Part shown: positions 10,863 through 22,498 of the stretch, one piece after another | Layout: the number at the start of each line of letters is the position of its first letter | Position numbering within the stretch: position 1 is the first letter of the stretch | Source: Tetrastigma voinierianum | Taxonomy: Eukaryota > Streptophyta > Magnoliopsida > Vitales > Vitaceae | Assembly (NCBI GenBank): GCA_016808115.1 | Contig: JAEQBH010000997.1 | Coordinates: 1,150,713 to 1,214,712 of the forward strand | Length of the DNA: 64,000 nt | Direction of reading: 5' to 3' | Notes under the pieces: generated by a model | What the model saw: only the letters and a program-made list of their open reading frames with translations | The model's database searches: none | What the model was told of the DNA's origin: nothing | Translations under genes and position numbers: made by a program

Positions 10863-10877
10863 AATTCCCCCAAACTT
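10863..10877 (-). other. Polypurine tract of element B
   Basis: The minus strand reads AAGTTTGGGGGAATT immediately before the LTR start TGATGAG. It is the usual primer for plus-strand DNA synthesis and fixes B's orientation as minus. Confidence 0.85.
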
Positions 10878-12640
10878 AAAGTTTTGCTTGTCTCCCAACA
10901 AAGAAAATAAAATTTTGTTTGTCCTCAAACAATTTAGCTTTGATTTTTAAGGACCTTTTTTTGTTTAAAGCTCAATTGGGCAGGAAACATAAGTCAGTTG
11001 TAAAATTACTTTTAAAATTTGTTTCCAATCATAGATTTAGGAAGATTTTCAATTAAATTCAATGAACCAACAAATAATTCTTATGGTGTAAACAAGTTAA
11101 TCATTAAATCCTTATTTTTGTGTGTGTGTTGGTCTTTCCTCTTTTCCTTGGCAAATTAGTTAATCTTCTAGGGTAATACTCTGTTGGCATACTCTCTTTC
11201 ATTTTTAAAGTCCCATATGCTTATTGATCATATTACTCTCCACTAATGTAGGCATAATACCACTTTTAGGATCAAATAGGTCTTTTAGGCTTGTAATGTG
11301 TGGCTTGGGTAATTAGGTAGATAGCCGAACAATTTAGGCTCAATTTCACCCAGATTTCACTGGCAACTTACACTCTTGCCTTATTGATACATCCTTGATT
11401 TCTCTTTATTGTAAGTTTCTAACCTTCCCATTAGGTTTGTGCATCTTTCTGCATATTCTTCATTGTGGTATCTTTTTCTCTTTTTCATTGTCCACACACA
11501 AAAGATAACTTCTCTCCCTTATTTGAGAAGCTTTCATTTCTCACCAAGTTTGATGGAATGGTGCAATGTTTTGTCTTTTTAAGCTTTCTACCTCCCTTAA
11601 CGAACTTTGGGTCAATAACTCCCATTCCAGTTGGCATTAGGGTACTAGGTGTTGAACACCCCTAAGGAATTAATTGTTCTAGGAAGGAAGGCTACTAGAC
11701 CAAACTCATGCCTCCTTGATGTTTTTCTTTTCACGGCTTCTTTCATAATTCTCTTCATCTTTTCTTATCTCTTTGCATTGTCTTTCTTAACCCTTTTCAT
11801 CCTTTTCTACAACTTGAAATAATATTCCCCCAAACTTGTCCTTTTTTGTCATTGATGTATTTTGTATGATAATCTGGGCAAATAAGGGTTTTTTATTATA
11901 GGATTATGTTTAAGGAAGGAATTGGGCTTCTCATTTGTTGGTTGATGTTGAGATTGGCTATAAGCTCAAATAGGGAACTAGTTTATATGCTTATGCATAT
12001 CATAGGGTAGGTTTGAAAGGCTCAAACTTCCAATGATGGCCTAAATCATTTCCTGTTAGTGGTATTGCCTAGGATTTCACCTTGACTAATAATCCAACAA
12101 GTTCTAGGACATTGGAGAGATTCACGTGATGGATCCGTAAGATGTTCCTAATCATAGCCTGATTTGTTTTGAGAGTCATTTTTTTACCATGTGTGAGGTT
12201 ATCAGGATTTTTACAACCAAGCTTGTTTGCAGCGAGATTATGAGTCTTATCTATATGATTATTAAAATAGCCACTTGTGAGTTGACATTTATTTGCAAGC
12301 CTTACAACCTTCCAATTCCATTCATTTTATCCTACCCAAATGCATATATCAGATTTTTGTTTAGTTTATTTTAGATTTGTTGTGTTTTTAACAAGTCAAG
12401 AGTTCATTTAATCATGCATTCAGCTCAAAACAATCAACCACAACCACAATTTCTTCTTTAATCAATGCCCATCAACCAAACATGTTGCAGCAATATGACA
12501 ATTAGATCCAGGTAACTGGTTTCTCAATTATTCGACTAATTCATTTCTTGAAACTTCATCAATTCCAATTCATTCAAGAAAACATAAAGAAAGAAAGAAC
12601 ATATACACAAACACACAGAATATTTTACAAATAGGGTGAA
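10878..12640 (-). other. B 3' noncoding region between env-like ORF and polypurine tract
   Basis: AT-rich, no convincing frame on either strand. It is homologous to A's tail (45560-46160) in reverse orientation, which shows that it is part of the element and not host DNA. Short open stretches here (for example 11465-11665, 12189-12374) have no family signature. Confidence 0.65.
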
Positions 12641-13470
12641 CACCAATTTCTACACAAAAATGCATACTTTATATTTTATTGACTTTCAAGGGTGGACATT
12701 AAGTACAGAGAGGGAGAAGATATGGAAGAGCAGAGTGAGCTATTTTCTTTTTCTTTCATGCCTATGGGAGGATGGTAGGTTAACTGGATATAACTTATAC
12801 CCAGCTACAAAAGGTGAGAACTCAGGGATCTGGACTTGTGGCTGCCTTGACCTACTGCCTTCTCCATTTCTATTTAGTACAAACCACTCCATGTTTATGG
12901 CTAATTTCTTGGTCATTTCATTTTTTGTCTCACGCTTGATAGAGTTCGGGGGGTTCTCGAGCTCACCTAGGCATAGTACATCTTGATCAGGTTTTTGTTG
13001 ATCATGTCCAAGCTTTCAGTCCATCACTTCTCCCTCTAGTTTAGGGTGCCCTCCAGTTCTTTGTCCATTTTTTCAATTAGAGCTCTTATTTTCTTCTTAT
13101 GCTCATTATACGGATGCAGGCATGCGCCTACTGACAGATTCTTATAAAGTAGCATCTCCCTTTCCCTTGATCTTAGGCGCAGCTCACACTTCTCTCTCTG
13201 AGCTGATTTGAGAGAAAATCATCTTCTCTTGCACTCAGTTCTTCACTCAGCTCTTGTTCTCTTATTTCCCATATACTCTTCCATTCCTCATCTCTCTACT
13301 TTAGGGCTTTTTCCAAGTTTTGATCCCTCCTTTTCAACTCAGCCTCTATGTACTCATCTCTGAGTTGTAGTTGGAGCTTCAACTGGTTGTCCCTCTCTTC
13401 CATTTCTTGCCTCATGGCTCTAAGCATCTCTAGGACTACAGAGTTGTTACTTAGAGGTTCTGAGCCTTTA
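12640..13470 (-). pseudogene. Element B env-like ORF, C-terminal part (coiled-coil region)
   Basis: Read on the minus strand, 13470 to about 13050 gives broken frames rich in E, K, R, Q and L with runs such as M-L-R-A-M-R-Q-E-M-E-E-R and R-D-E-E-W-K-S-I-W, matching A at 7330-7725. The rest, to about 12640, matches A at 45213-45560. Element C is inserted at the 13470 side; the N-terminal part of the same ORF is at 34260-35330. Confidence 0.7.
13466..13470. other. Target-site duplication of element C, left copy (CTTTA)
   Basis: CTTTA precedes the LTR start TGTAACGTCCCG at 13471 and recurs at 34255-34259 after the LTR end GGATCCTTCA. A perfect 5-bp duplication, the size typical of Ty3/gypsy integrase. 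Confidence 0.9.
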
Positions 13471-16025
13471 TGTAACGTCCCGATCCCGAGATTGGTGTAC
13501 AGTACATTTAATTGTAGGGGCGTACCCGAGCACCAAGTGTCACACTGTGGTATTTTGGAGAGGAATTATGAAATCATAATTTATGAAACCCGGAATTGAG
13601 GTACTAGTGCCAGGGTAAAGTGGTAAATTAAAAAAAAACAAGGATATAAAGGGCATAATTTGAGAAGATAGTATGCCAAAATGAAAATAAAATAAGTTGA
13701 TTTGCAATATCAAAGTGTTTGAGGACTAAATTGTAATTGCCAAAGATATGAAAGTCAAAATCAAAGTAGAGATGGGTCATAATAGTAAAAGCAAAAGTTA
13801 AAGTGCAATATTAAAGTGCTTGGTGACTTAATGGTAATTAAGGCAAAGTTAATATTATAGAAGAGAGGAGACAAACCAAATTTCATATTTTGGTCTCAAA
13901 ATTTGCTAAGGCAAATCCGTAGGAGAAGGAGAAGAGAGCAAAGAAGAAGAAGAGGAGGAAGAAGAGGAATAAGAAGTGGGAGAAAAACCAAACCAAGGTA
14001 TGTTTTCATTTTGTAATCATGGGTATTTGGATTTCTAAGGTTTGGTATGGAGATTAGTGCTCCTTTTGGTCTAGGGTTTTGTGGAGAAATCACATTAACC
14101 TTTAGAATTCTTTCTGAGTTATGAGGTAAAACCAATTGGTGGCAGAAAGATTAAACATGGAATCATCCTTAATTTTTATGGTTTTGTAGAGGTGGTGGAC
14201 CTTGGGTTGAATTCTTGGATTTTCACCTAGAATTTGGTTTTATAAATTTCCAAATCACCAATTCAAGTGTTGTGGAGTTGTTTTGAGTTAGATTTCATGT
14301 GGTTTTTGAGGTATTATGGAATAGTTGTAAAAAGGAGAATGTTGGGGTTTTAAAGAGAATGCTTTCAAAATTTTTGTAAAAACCCCTGTTTTTGTTTTGG
14401 CTATAGATTAAGTTATAATTATCCAAATGAATTGATTCCAATTGGTAAAGAATCATAAGAGATAGGGCTACAAATTTATAGAAGGTACCAAGAAAATTGG
14501 TTTCTAAGGCCTCCCCCAAATACGGACTGAAAGGTGAGCTCGGTGTAGCTCAACGATTATCTTTCTGTTTTGGGTATGGTTGTAGTGTTTTGGCCATAAG
14601 TGGAGTTTCCCTCATCCAAATTGAGTGATTAAAACTTCTGGGTAAAGTAGACTTCTAGGGAAAAAAGTTATCTGAAGGGAGTCCATGCAAATTGTAACCC
14701 CAAAGTGCCCATAAAATTTGTCAAAGTAGAGCTATGTGCAGATTCTGTTCTGCCAAATTGAGTCATCTAGATGTAAAATACAATAACTTGAGTTTTGGTG
14801 ATCCAAATTGGGTGATTCCAACTGGAGAAGAAACCTTATAACCATAGCTTCAAATGAGTGAAGAAACAATTTCCAATTTACGGATTTAAGACCCCAGAAA
14901 TCAAGGATAACAGTAGGTGATTCAGTGAGTTAACCAAATTGGCATAAAAAACATGCTGTAACTTGTGTTATGTGGTTGAGGGCCTTAGAGAAGAATTTTA
15001 CAAATTGAAAAATTTAAAAGAGATGTCATTGGATATATAAAGGAATGATCTGGAGAGTTTCATAATTTTTGAAGACCGTTTGGATAATTTTTGGGTCATA
15101 AAGTCTATAGAGTATTGTTGAAAAAAGGTTGCCAAAATGAGTGGTTTTTTTTTGTTAGGATTTTTTTTAGTGCTCAAGGGTAAATTGTTAATTTTGCTTT
15201 ATATGAATGTTGTGTGACCCTAAAGTGACTTGCGGTGTGAAATGCGTTAGGATTTTGCGCTATGCATGAGCGATTAATACGTTGTTGCGTGTCGTTGAGT
15301 GTGTAGGCTAAGCAAGGCGGAAAAGTAGTGGAGTTGTGCTCAAATTTCGGAAACAAAGGGTAAAGTGTAAAACTGATTTTTGAAGATTGAGTTTTAAAAA
15401 GTGAAAGATTTTAAATGTTAAAATGAAAAGTTTAATGTAAATGTATATATATGTATATTAAATATGTATGCATATGTTAAGGTATTATGAAAGTTTAAAA
15501 ATGTGTAAAGAATGCATATGTGTTTTAATGATAAAGTAAAGGATTTAAATGGATTTGCCAAATGTATTTTGAAGAAATGTTTCAAATGGTTACCCTAACT
15601 ATATGGTATTATGGCCCGATATCAGTGAGGTACCTTAAGCGTGTAAGGATTTAGGGAAACACAATTAGGTTACTAACGGAGGGAGAGAAATAGATTTTAG
15701 TGTAATATCCTTACACGTGATATGGTGATACTTGGGGTTTACCAGCGACGTAGTGGTTATATTTGGATTGAGGCGTTCCTCAGAGTCGATGCCGAGAGCG
15801 TCGGTGTGTTTACTCCTGGGTTCCATTAGAAAGAAAGTTTAAAAACTTTCTAAATGGTTTTTTAATTGTATAAGTATTTATTACTTTGATATATCTTTTG
15901 AAAATGTTATTTTCATGAAAATGTACACTCTTGGGCTCCTTTAGCTCATTCTTTTAAGGTATGTTTCAAAAACATTTTAGGGACCCAGAAACTGGTGCGT
16001 GGTAGAGCATCCACACCCGCGAGTG
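13471..16025 (+). repeat. 5' LTR of element C, first part
   Basis: Starts TGTAACGTCCCGATCCCG, identical to the 3' LTR start at 31123, and stays collinear with 31123 to about 33650 including the GAAGAAGAGGAGG purine tract near 13940. Interrupted at 16025 by element D and continued at 25678. Confidence 0.9.
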
Positions 16026-18870
16026 TGGGAGGATCCGAGCCAGGGTTAACCTCGTAGACCGAGGACCTCGACACTCAGCAGGATATAAAACTTTTCCTTA
16101 AAACCATAAATTAAAATCCGTGGAAGCGAACCCCTTTACAATTCTTCACATATCTTTTAAAAAATAATGCGGAGACGAGAACACTAAAAAAATTTTCTTT
16201 TTGCTTTTCTTTTCGCCTTAGATTTTTCGGAAAATCGAGCGGGTTTCCTCTGTTTTTCGGACTTTCCCAAATTTACAAAATCTGATGAAAACATTTAAAA
16301 ACACTTCTAAACTTCGAATTTTCAATTTCCATATTAGGACTCCTCGTCCAGGCTTGATCAAACACAATATACATATATATACATTTATTTCTTTCAAAAT
16401 CATCAAAACATTTAAACCTTCTTCAATTCCATGCATAATTTTATCAAAACATGACAAAATATTCACATATACAATGTACCAAATTATTTTCAATAAGTCA
16501 CATCGTCGTCTCCTCGATAGCTTGACTCACTTTGCACGGAGTACTCTCACGATGCACTGTCTCGAGTCGAAAATATTTGTTGAAACATATGGAAAAAGGT
16601 AAATTTACTTGTTTCGGTGAGTGTACATTTCATTTATATAACATTTTCGGTACATATCAAAATAATACATACTTATACAATTAAAATCCATTTATACATT
16701 AAACATTTATGCCTTAAACTTTCTTTCCATAAATACTTATACCATTAAAATCGAGTTTATGCTTTAAACATTTATACCTTAAACTTTCTTTCAATAAATA
16801 CTTATGCATTTAAAAATCCATTTATGCTTTAAGCATTTTAAGCCTTAAACTTTCTTTCTTTATTTCTTTCTTTCATTCTTTACGATGGAACCCGGGGAAT
16901 AAACACAGAAACCGAGTTTAAGTGCCGACGGTGAGGGCAGTCACATTCAGTCCACCAGCCACTACGTGCGGAGAAACTCACGCTTTGCATAGGGTTCGAT
17001 CTAGTACTTTATCACGTGTAAGGATATTACTCAGGCTTTTTGTACCTCCTCCCGATTAGTAACCTATAACTTTACCCTCTTAATCTTGCGGCAAAGTATG
17101 ACGATATCGATCATACTTGATCATAGGGGTTTAGGGTAACCATCAGTAAAACATTTCTTCAAAATACATTTATAAATACATATTTAAATCCTTTACTTTA
17201 TCATTAAAACACATATGCATACTTTAACATTTTTTAAACTTCATAATACCTTAACATATGCATATATTTAATACACATATAAATATATGCATTGATGCAA
17301 GATAAAACAATGCAATATAAAACATTTCCATATGCCTTAACATTTACATAAAAATTTACATTAAACTTTCAGTTTTGCATTAAAACCATTCACTTTTAAA
17401 AACTAAATTCTCAAAATATCATTTTCACTCACCGAGTTCAAGCTCGATCAAGCTTGCTTCGGGTTGAGTTCAGTTAAAGTCAGATGGTCGCTGTTTTTAG
17501 AAAATCGCAGTACACATTAACCATAATTTCCATTTAATCCACCATAAACATTCATTCCTATATTCTTGTTCCTCTAGGAATCTATTTTATAGAATTGGAA
17601 TCAATCAATCGGATCATCCAAACTAAAGTTATGGCATTTTCGTACCAGTAGTCATTTGCAGATTTTTCTAGTGACGGTTTGTATTACTCACTTGATTTGT
17701 CAAAACCTAATCTAATCCATGAAACTTTCTCAATTTATCTCAAAATCATCATCATTCAGCACAATGCCACTAATTTAACATCCATACAAGAAAATCGAAT
17801 CATTGGTATGAAAAACATAAAAATCCAACTTTCCACCCATTTAAAAACTTACTTGTTTTTGGTTTCTTGGGCTCCTCTCTCTTGATTCCACTTGTAGATC
17901 ACTTGAAGAGCTTGAATGAGGAGAAAAATCACATCTCATACTTGGCCCTTCACTTTTTCTTCTTGCTTCCCCTTTCTCTCCTTTCTTTTCTCTCTTTTCT
18001 TCCCTCTCCTTTCTCTCCTACGGGTTCTCCTCCTTTTTTGAGACAACTTAACCTCTTAAATTATATTTTGACTAACTCTTCCAAAATTGCCCTTTCATAC
18101 TTTAAAATTACCTTTGAACCAAATAGAAACTCATTGGTCCATTCTAATGAATCACAAATCCATTAACCTATTATTTTATTCATACTTAGTCATTAAGAAA
18201 AGTTTTTTTAATTGGCTCTCATAATAAAATATCTCCTTATAGCGACTTTTATCAGTTTCACCCCTTATCTTTTATCACAGATTAAATGTCAAAAAATATT
18301 CTATAGATGGAGTCTAAACTTCAAATTAACCATGAATTATTCAAATTAAATCCTTCCACCCGATGGATTCAGGCTGAAATCAGAAATCGATTTAAAATCA
18401 TTAAAATCAGGAATTAGGACAATAGCGTATTATTATCAAGAAATTGCATTGAATCACAGAGCTATCCAAACGGACTCGTTCACTTTATTTCAGTTTCGTT
18501 AGTCTTTATGATTTATTAGGACCTTTTAGTATTTTTTTCGGCTCAATTTCAGAAAAATTTCAGTGAGCTCCCAAATTTTCGGTCCAGAATCACTATTCAT
18601 AAATCTCCTATTCTCTTGTAAATATCAGTTTAAAGTCATAGGAACACAAATTTCTTTACCAATTCATACACCGACCCCTCCATTCGGATATAATAAAGAA
18701 AATCATTTATTCCTTAGGGCACCCAGGGTTACAATTAATGAAAATTTTCATGTGCCCCAGGCCTGATGTCGGAGCGTTCTAAATTCCTAATCTACCCTCG
18801 TTTCTATCATTGGACCTCTAATCATTTCAAAAACTATTATTATAACATTCGATAAGGTTGGGGTTTTACA
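16026..18870 (-). repeat. 3' LTR of element D (about 2.85 kb)
   Basis: Collinear with 22499-25677. The minus strand starts TGTAAAACCCCAACC at 18870 and ends in a form of GGGATCCTTCA, worn here to TGGGAGGATCC at 16026. It is about 330 bp shorter than the 5' LTR, explained almost wholly by fewer copies of an internal 63-bp tandem repeat. Confidence 0.88.
16682..16872. repeat. 63-bp tandem repeat, 3 copies, in D 3' LTR
   Basis: The unit begins AAAATCCATTTATGC and ends AAATACTTATGCATT. Starts near 16682, 16746 and 16811. The same repeat has about 8 copies in the sister LTR. Confidence 0.85.
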
Positions 18871-18884
18871 ATCACCCCTCATAT
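18871..18884 (-). other. Polypurine tract of element D
   Basis: The minus strand reads TGAGGGGTGAT directly before the LTR start TGTAAAACCCC. It is preceded by CTGAGACCTAAATTTTATA, a worn form of the block found before Tekay polypurine tracts. Confidence 0.7.
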
Positions 18885-18899
18885 AAAATTTAGGTCTCA

Positions 18900-20000
18900 G
18901 AAATTTAAAATTTATCATATTTGCTTCCTCTCTAGTTATTCATCCGAACACCTTTACTAAAGAAGTCACTTTGTTTCAAAGAACCTAATCATTTCGATCA
19001 ACAATTTTAACGGTCTTTCTTCATAAAACCAAATCTTCTTTCAATTCAACCGGTTGATCTCTTAACACATGTGAAAGAATCGTCATATACTTTGAAGCAT
19101 AGAAATGTAAAATATGTCATGTATTACGACGGTCGGTGGCAGCCTCAACCAAGGCAGCTACCCCCTCCTCAATTATTTCCATAATTTCATAAAGTCCCAT
19201 ATAGGACTTCCCTTTCTTTAGAATATCAACACCCTTTCCCGAGGTGATATCCTCATATAAATACGATCCCCACCTAAAATTCCAAATCTCCTTGGGTTAT
19301 CAACACTGCTTTTCTATCAATCTTGAGCTATCTTTAATCTATCACTAATAAACTTTAACATTATACATTGTGCTTTGAACAATTTATGAACCTAAAAATT
19401 TTCTCTCCCTTTCCTCACATCCAGGCTGAATGGGTCTGCAGCTGTACATATAAGGCCTCATAAAGGCGCCATTCAATGCTTACATGATATAACTATTATT
19501 GTAGGAAAACTCCATTAATGGTAATCTTTCCTAACTTCCTTTAAACTCTCTGCTGACCTTGAGCATAACCAATGTAAAGCTATGGCTCTTTCAGTTGGTC
19601 ATCAGGTGAAGTCATTACAATCTCGCATTATATACAACTCAATGACTTCTCAACTAAGTCACTATATTTTCCATAGGTAGAGTGTTAATTTAAATGATCT
19701 ATCCACAATCACCTATATCACGTCACTTAACCACTTTCTGTGAAGTGGAAATAAAAAAAAATCCATCATGATTCTCTCCCGTTTTGCGAGGATGGAAGAG
19801 ACTTCGCAGAACCACCGCAAATCTTTGATGCTGAGACCTTAACTTTTTGACAAATGAGACATTTAGAAATAAATTACGCAACATCTTTCTTTGCCCCTCC
19901 ACCTTTAGTATTCCCTTAGGGTATGATACATTTAGTGTTTCACGATGCATCGTATATGCGAGGAAAAGTGTGAGCCTCTCCATAATTTATTTCTTTAATC
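18900..20000 (-). pseudogene. pol: Element D integrase, heavily degraded
   Basis: Minus-strand frames: 19983-19723 covers the zinc-binding domain and the start of the core (a tract like F-L-N-V-S-F-V-K-K, Q-H-Q-R-F-A). Near 19480-19520 a Y-H-V-S-I-E-W-R remnant of the core's N-S-Y-H-x-S-I block. Near 19130-19250 G-L-Y-E-I-M-E-I-I matches the G-P-Y-E-I block before the C-terminal domain. No chromodomain could be read confidently. Confidence 0.6.
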
Positions 20001-20339
20001 TTCCCATCCTAGTACATAACACGTGACTATCGTCACTATACCATATCACTAGGTACTAAAAATCCTTTTAATTTGCCCAGGACTCAGCTTCCTTTTCAAT
20101 TTAATCATGACAGTCGTATCTTGAGTCTATATAAGCTCCCTTACCTTGTCTATTAGATGCAGGGACTAATATCTGTCAATTCTAGTCTACTTTTTAAAGA
20201 CCTCGATTCCATAAAATCTAGGGGTACCGCGACCTTTAGGTGAGATATGGAACGAAGTAGGCTATCTTAAGAAGCGTCGATTACCACATTAACATTTCCC
20301 TGATGGTACTCGATAGTGCCTCATAATCCTTAATGAGTT

Positions 20340-20560
20340 CAACCCATCTCCTCTGTCTCATATTTAACTTTTTCTATGTGAATAAATATTACATGTTCTT
20401 GTGATCTGTAAAAATTTTACATACAACTCCATATCGATGGCTGCCTCCATATCGTAGAGCAAGACTACAACAACCAACTCTAGGTTATGTCTCGAGATAA
20501 TTCTGCTCATGCTTTTCAATTGCCTTAAATCATATGCCCCATACATTTTTCATGTTGCAT
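20340..20560 (-). pseudogene. pol: Element D RNase H fragment
   Basis: The minus strand gives a Y-D-L-R-Q-L-K-S stretch, then H-N-L-E-L-V-V-V-V and, in a shifted frame, F-T-D-H-K-N-like and I-F-T-like remnants, followed by M-R-Q-R-R-W-V-E-L-I-K-D-Y. This is the order of the Ty3/gypsy RNase H domain. Frames are broken. Confidence 0.7.
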
Positions 20561-20949
20561 TAACTCACCCTAAGCTCTGCTAGAAGCATCACAATATCTT
20601 GTATATCCTTCTTTTGACCAGATTGTAAGAACTAGGGCTAAGGTCAAATTCCTTTTTAGTTCATCGAATCTTTTCTAACATGTCTCTTACCATACAAACT
20701 TTTCATCTTTCCTTGTCAATTTAGTCAAAGGATCAGAGTAGCTTTGAAAATCCCTTAACAGCTTAACCAGATGTACCACGCTAAACCTAGAAAACTTCAT
20801 ATATCTGTCACATTCGTAGGTGGTTTTCGAGTTCTGAATTTTTCTCAATCTTTTGAGGATCAACGAAACCCCCCTTCACTTTGAAATCACATGCCTTAGA
20901 AAGCAACCTTGTCTAACGAACTAGAATTTACTAAGTTTGGCATACTAAG

Positions 20950-21480
20950 TAAATAGAATTTACTTAGATGCTCCTCATGATCTTCATTACTGCTTAAATA
21001 GATTAAAATGTCATCAATGAATACTATAACAAACTGATCTAAATAAGGGTGAAAGATCCTATTCATAAGATCCATAAAAGCGGCTGAATATAAGTTAGTC
21101 CAACTAGCATGAATAAAAACTCATAATGCACATACCATGTTTTCAAAGTTGTCCTTAAGACATCCTCACGACCTAATCTTTGAGTGATGGTAACTTTGAG
21201 CTTAGATCCATTTTCAAAAATACCCTCGTTCCACGTAATTGATCAAAGATCATGATAAGGTGTAAATGGGTGTTGATTGCGTATTTTCACTTTATTCAAC
21301 TCTATGTAATCAATATACAATCTTAAACTTTCATCATCATTTTTTTTTTTTTTTTATAAACAGAACCGGAACTCCCCAAGGCGAAGTACTCGGCCTAACA
21401 AAACCCTTACTCACAAGCTCATCCGCATACTTTTCAATTCTTTCAATTCTTTCCAACTTTTAAGGAGCCATCATGTCAGG
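20950..21480 (-). pseudogene. pol: Element D reverse transcriptase, broken but with intact FIDD
   Basis: Minus-strand blocks in order: G-F-V-R-P-like stretch and C-I-D-Y-x-x-L-N-K-V remnant at 21270-21440, then A-A-F-M-D-L-M-N-R-I-F-H-P-Y-L-D-Q-F-V and catalytic F-I-D-D at 21010-21021, followed by I-L-I-Y. The D-L-M-N-R-x-F form is typical of chromoviruses. A T-run at 21342-21356 and a deletion disrupt the fingers region. Confidence 0.85.
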
Positions 21481-21528
21481 TGCCTTAGCAATTGATTCTG
21501 TCCTAGGGTCATTTCAATCTAAAAATTA

Positions 21529-21552
21529 ATATATATATATATATATATATAT
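21529..21552. repeat. (TA)n microsatellite
   Basis: Uninterrupted AT dinucleotides followed by a T-rich and further TATA-rich stretch to about 21570, inside the protease/reverse-transcriptase junction of D. Confidence 0.9.
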
Positions 21553-21559
21553 TTATTTT

Positions 21560-22387
21560 TTTTATATATATCCTAGAAGATCCTCTTGAAATACATCAGG
21601 AAGTATTTGACTATCGGGAATATCTTCATTAGACTACCATTATCCCTCACCTCAATAGCATAAGCTAGGTACCTTTAATATAACTCAAAGTATTTACTAG
21701 CCCACATAAGCGTCATGTGTTGGTAGGTAGTATTTTAGTAACCCATTAAAAGCAGACCTCGTCTTCCTTGGCTTATAGAACCTAACCTCTTTCTATAACA
21801 ATCCTTTGTAGCATGATGTCTAGATAGTAAATCCATGCCTAATATAGCTTTTATCAAAGTCATGGATATCTAATAATATCAAGTACGCGAAACTCCTAAC
21901 CTCAGCCAATCACTCTGTTGTAACAATCAACTTTTCCATACTTTTCCTAGGGTGGCGAAATCCTACATTGCACATTCGTAGTATGTCTTAATTTCTTCCA
22001 TTTTCTTTCATGATTACTATTAACAATTCACTTAATGTCATTGATTCATAGAAACTAAATTAGCCCATGCATTTCAATTAACCATCTCATTACCCTCACA
22101 GCCACTACCATGCCTTTTAGGGATCTCCTATCTAGTCATAATTTCTTGCCTCTAATTTCCTTACCCTCTCAATGGACCGTCGGCTCACGGGGCTGATTAA
22201 ATGTTGTGGCTAACATCTGAGCCATCTGCTCTAAAGGTATCTGTCCTCTTACAACCTCAGGAGGCGGTGGCGGCCACTGGCGATGCTGCGGGTGGAGGAA
22301 CATCGCGGGTTCGCCAAACATGTTCCTCAGGTGGTGGTACTACTGCCTCAGGAGCTCTCCTGGTGGGTGGTCGGCCTCGACGACGCA
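21560..22387 (-). pseudogene. gag: Element D gag start and protease remnants, internally deleted
   Basis: On the minus strand an ATG at 22387 begins M-R-R-R-G-R-P-P, the same start as element C's gag (M-R-R-R-V-G-P-P at about 26445), and continues with G-Q-I-P-L-E-Q-M-A-Q-M-L near 22220. Most of gag is then missing. A stretch near 21590-21690 resembles the protease-RT linker (Y-L-A-Y-A-I-E, then I-F-P-I-V-K). Stops abound. Confidence 0.65.
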
Positions 22388-22483
22388 TTTTTCTGTGAAT
22401 TCAAAATTTTAATATGTCATGTAATGCATATATGATTTTAAATCACATAAATTTTCAAATCTTTATAACATTTTCAAAACTTC

Positions 22484-22495
22484 GCTCTGATACCA
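22484..22495 (-). other. Primer-binding site of element D (initiator tRNA-Met)
   Basis: The minus strand reads TGGTATCAGAGC three bases after the 5' LTR end, a perfect match to the 3' end complement of plant initiator tRNA-Met. It fixes which LTR is the 5' one and the element's minus orientation. Confidence 0.92.
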
Positions 22496-22498
22496 CGT

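Noticed and set aside
13896..14135. Minus-strand frame with a leucine-rich tail resembling a signal or membrane segment
   Set aside because: Produced by the GAAGAAGAGGAGG purine tract of C's 5' LTR; the 3' LTR copy (31575-31640) has the same tract.
17867..18166. Hydrophobic-looking 99-codon plus-strand frame rich in L, S and F
   Set aside because: It is a pyrimidine-rich tract of D's LTR, present also at 24697-24930 with different breaks. Not a membrane protein gene.
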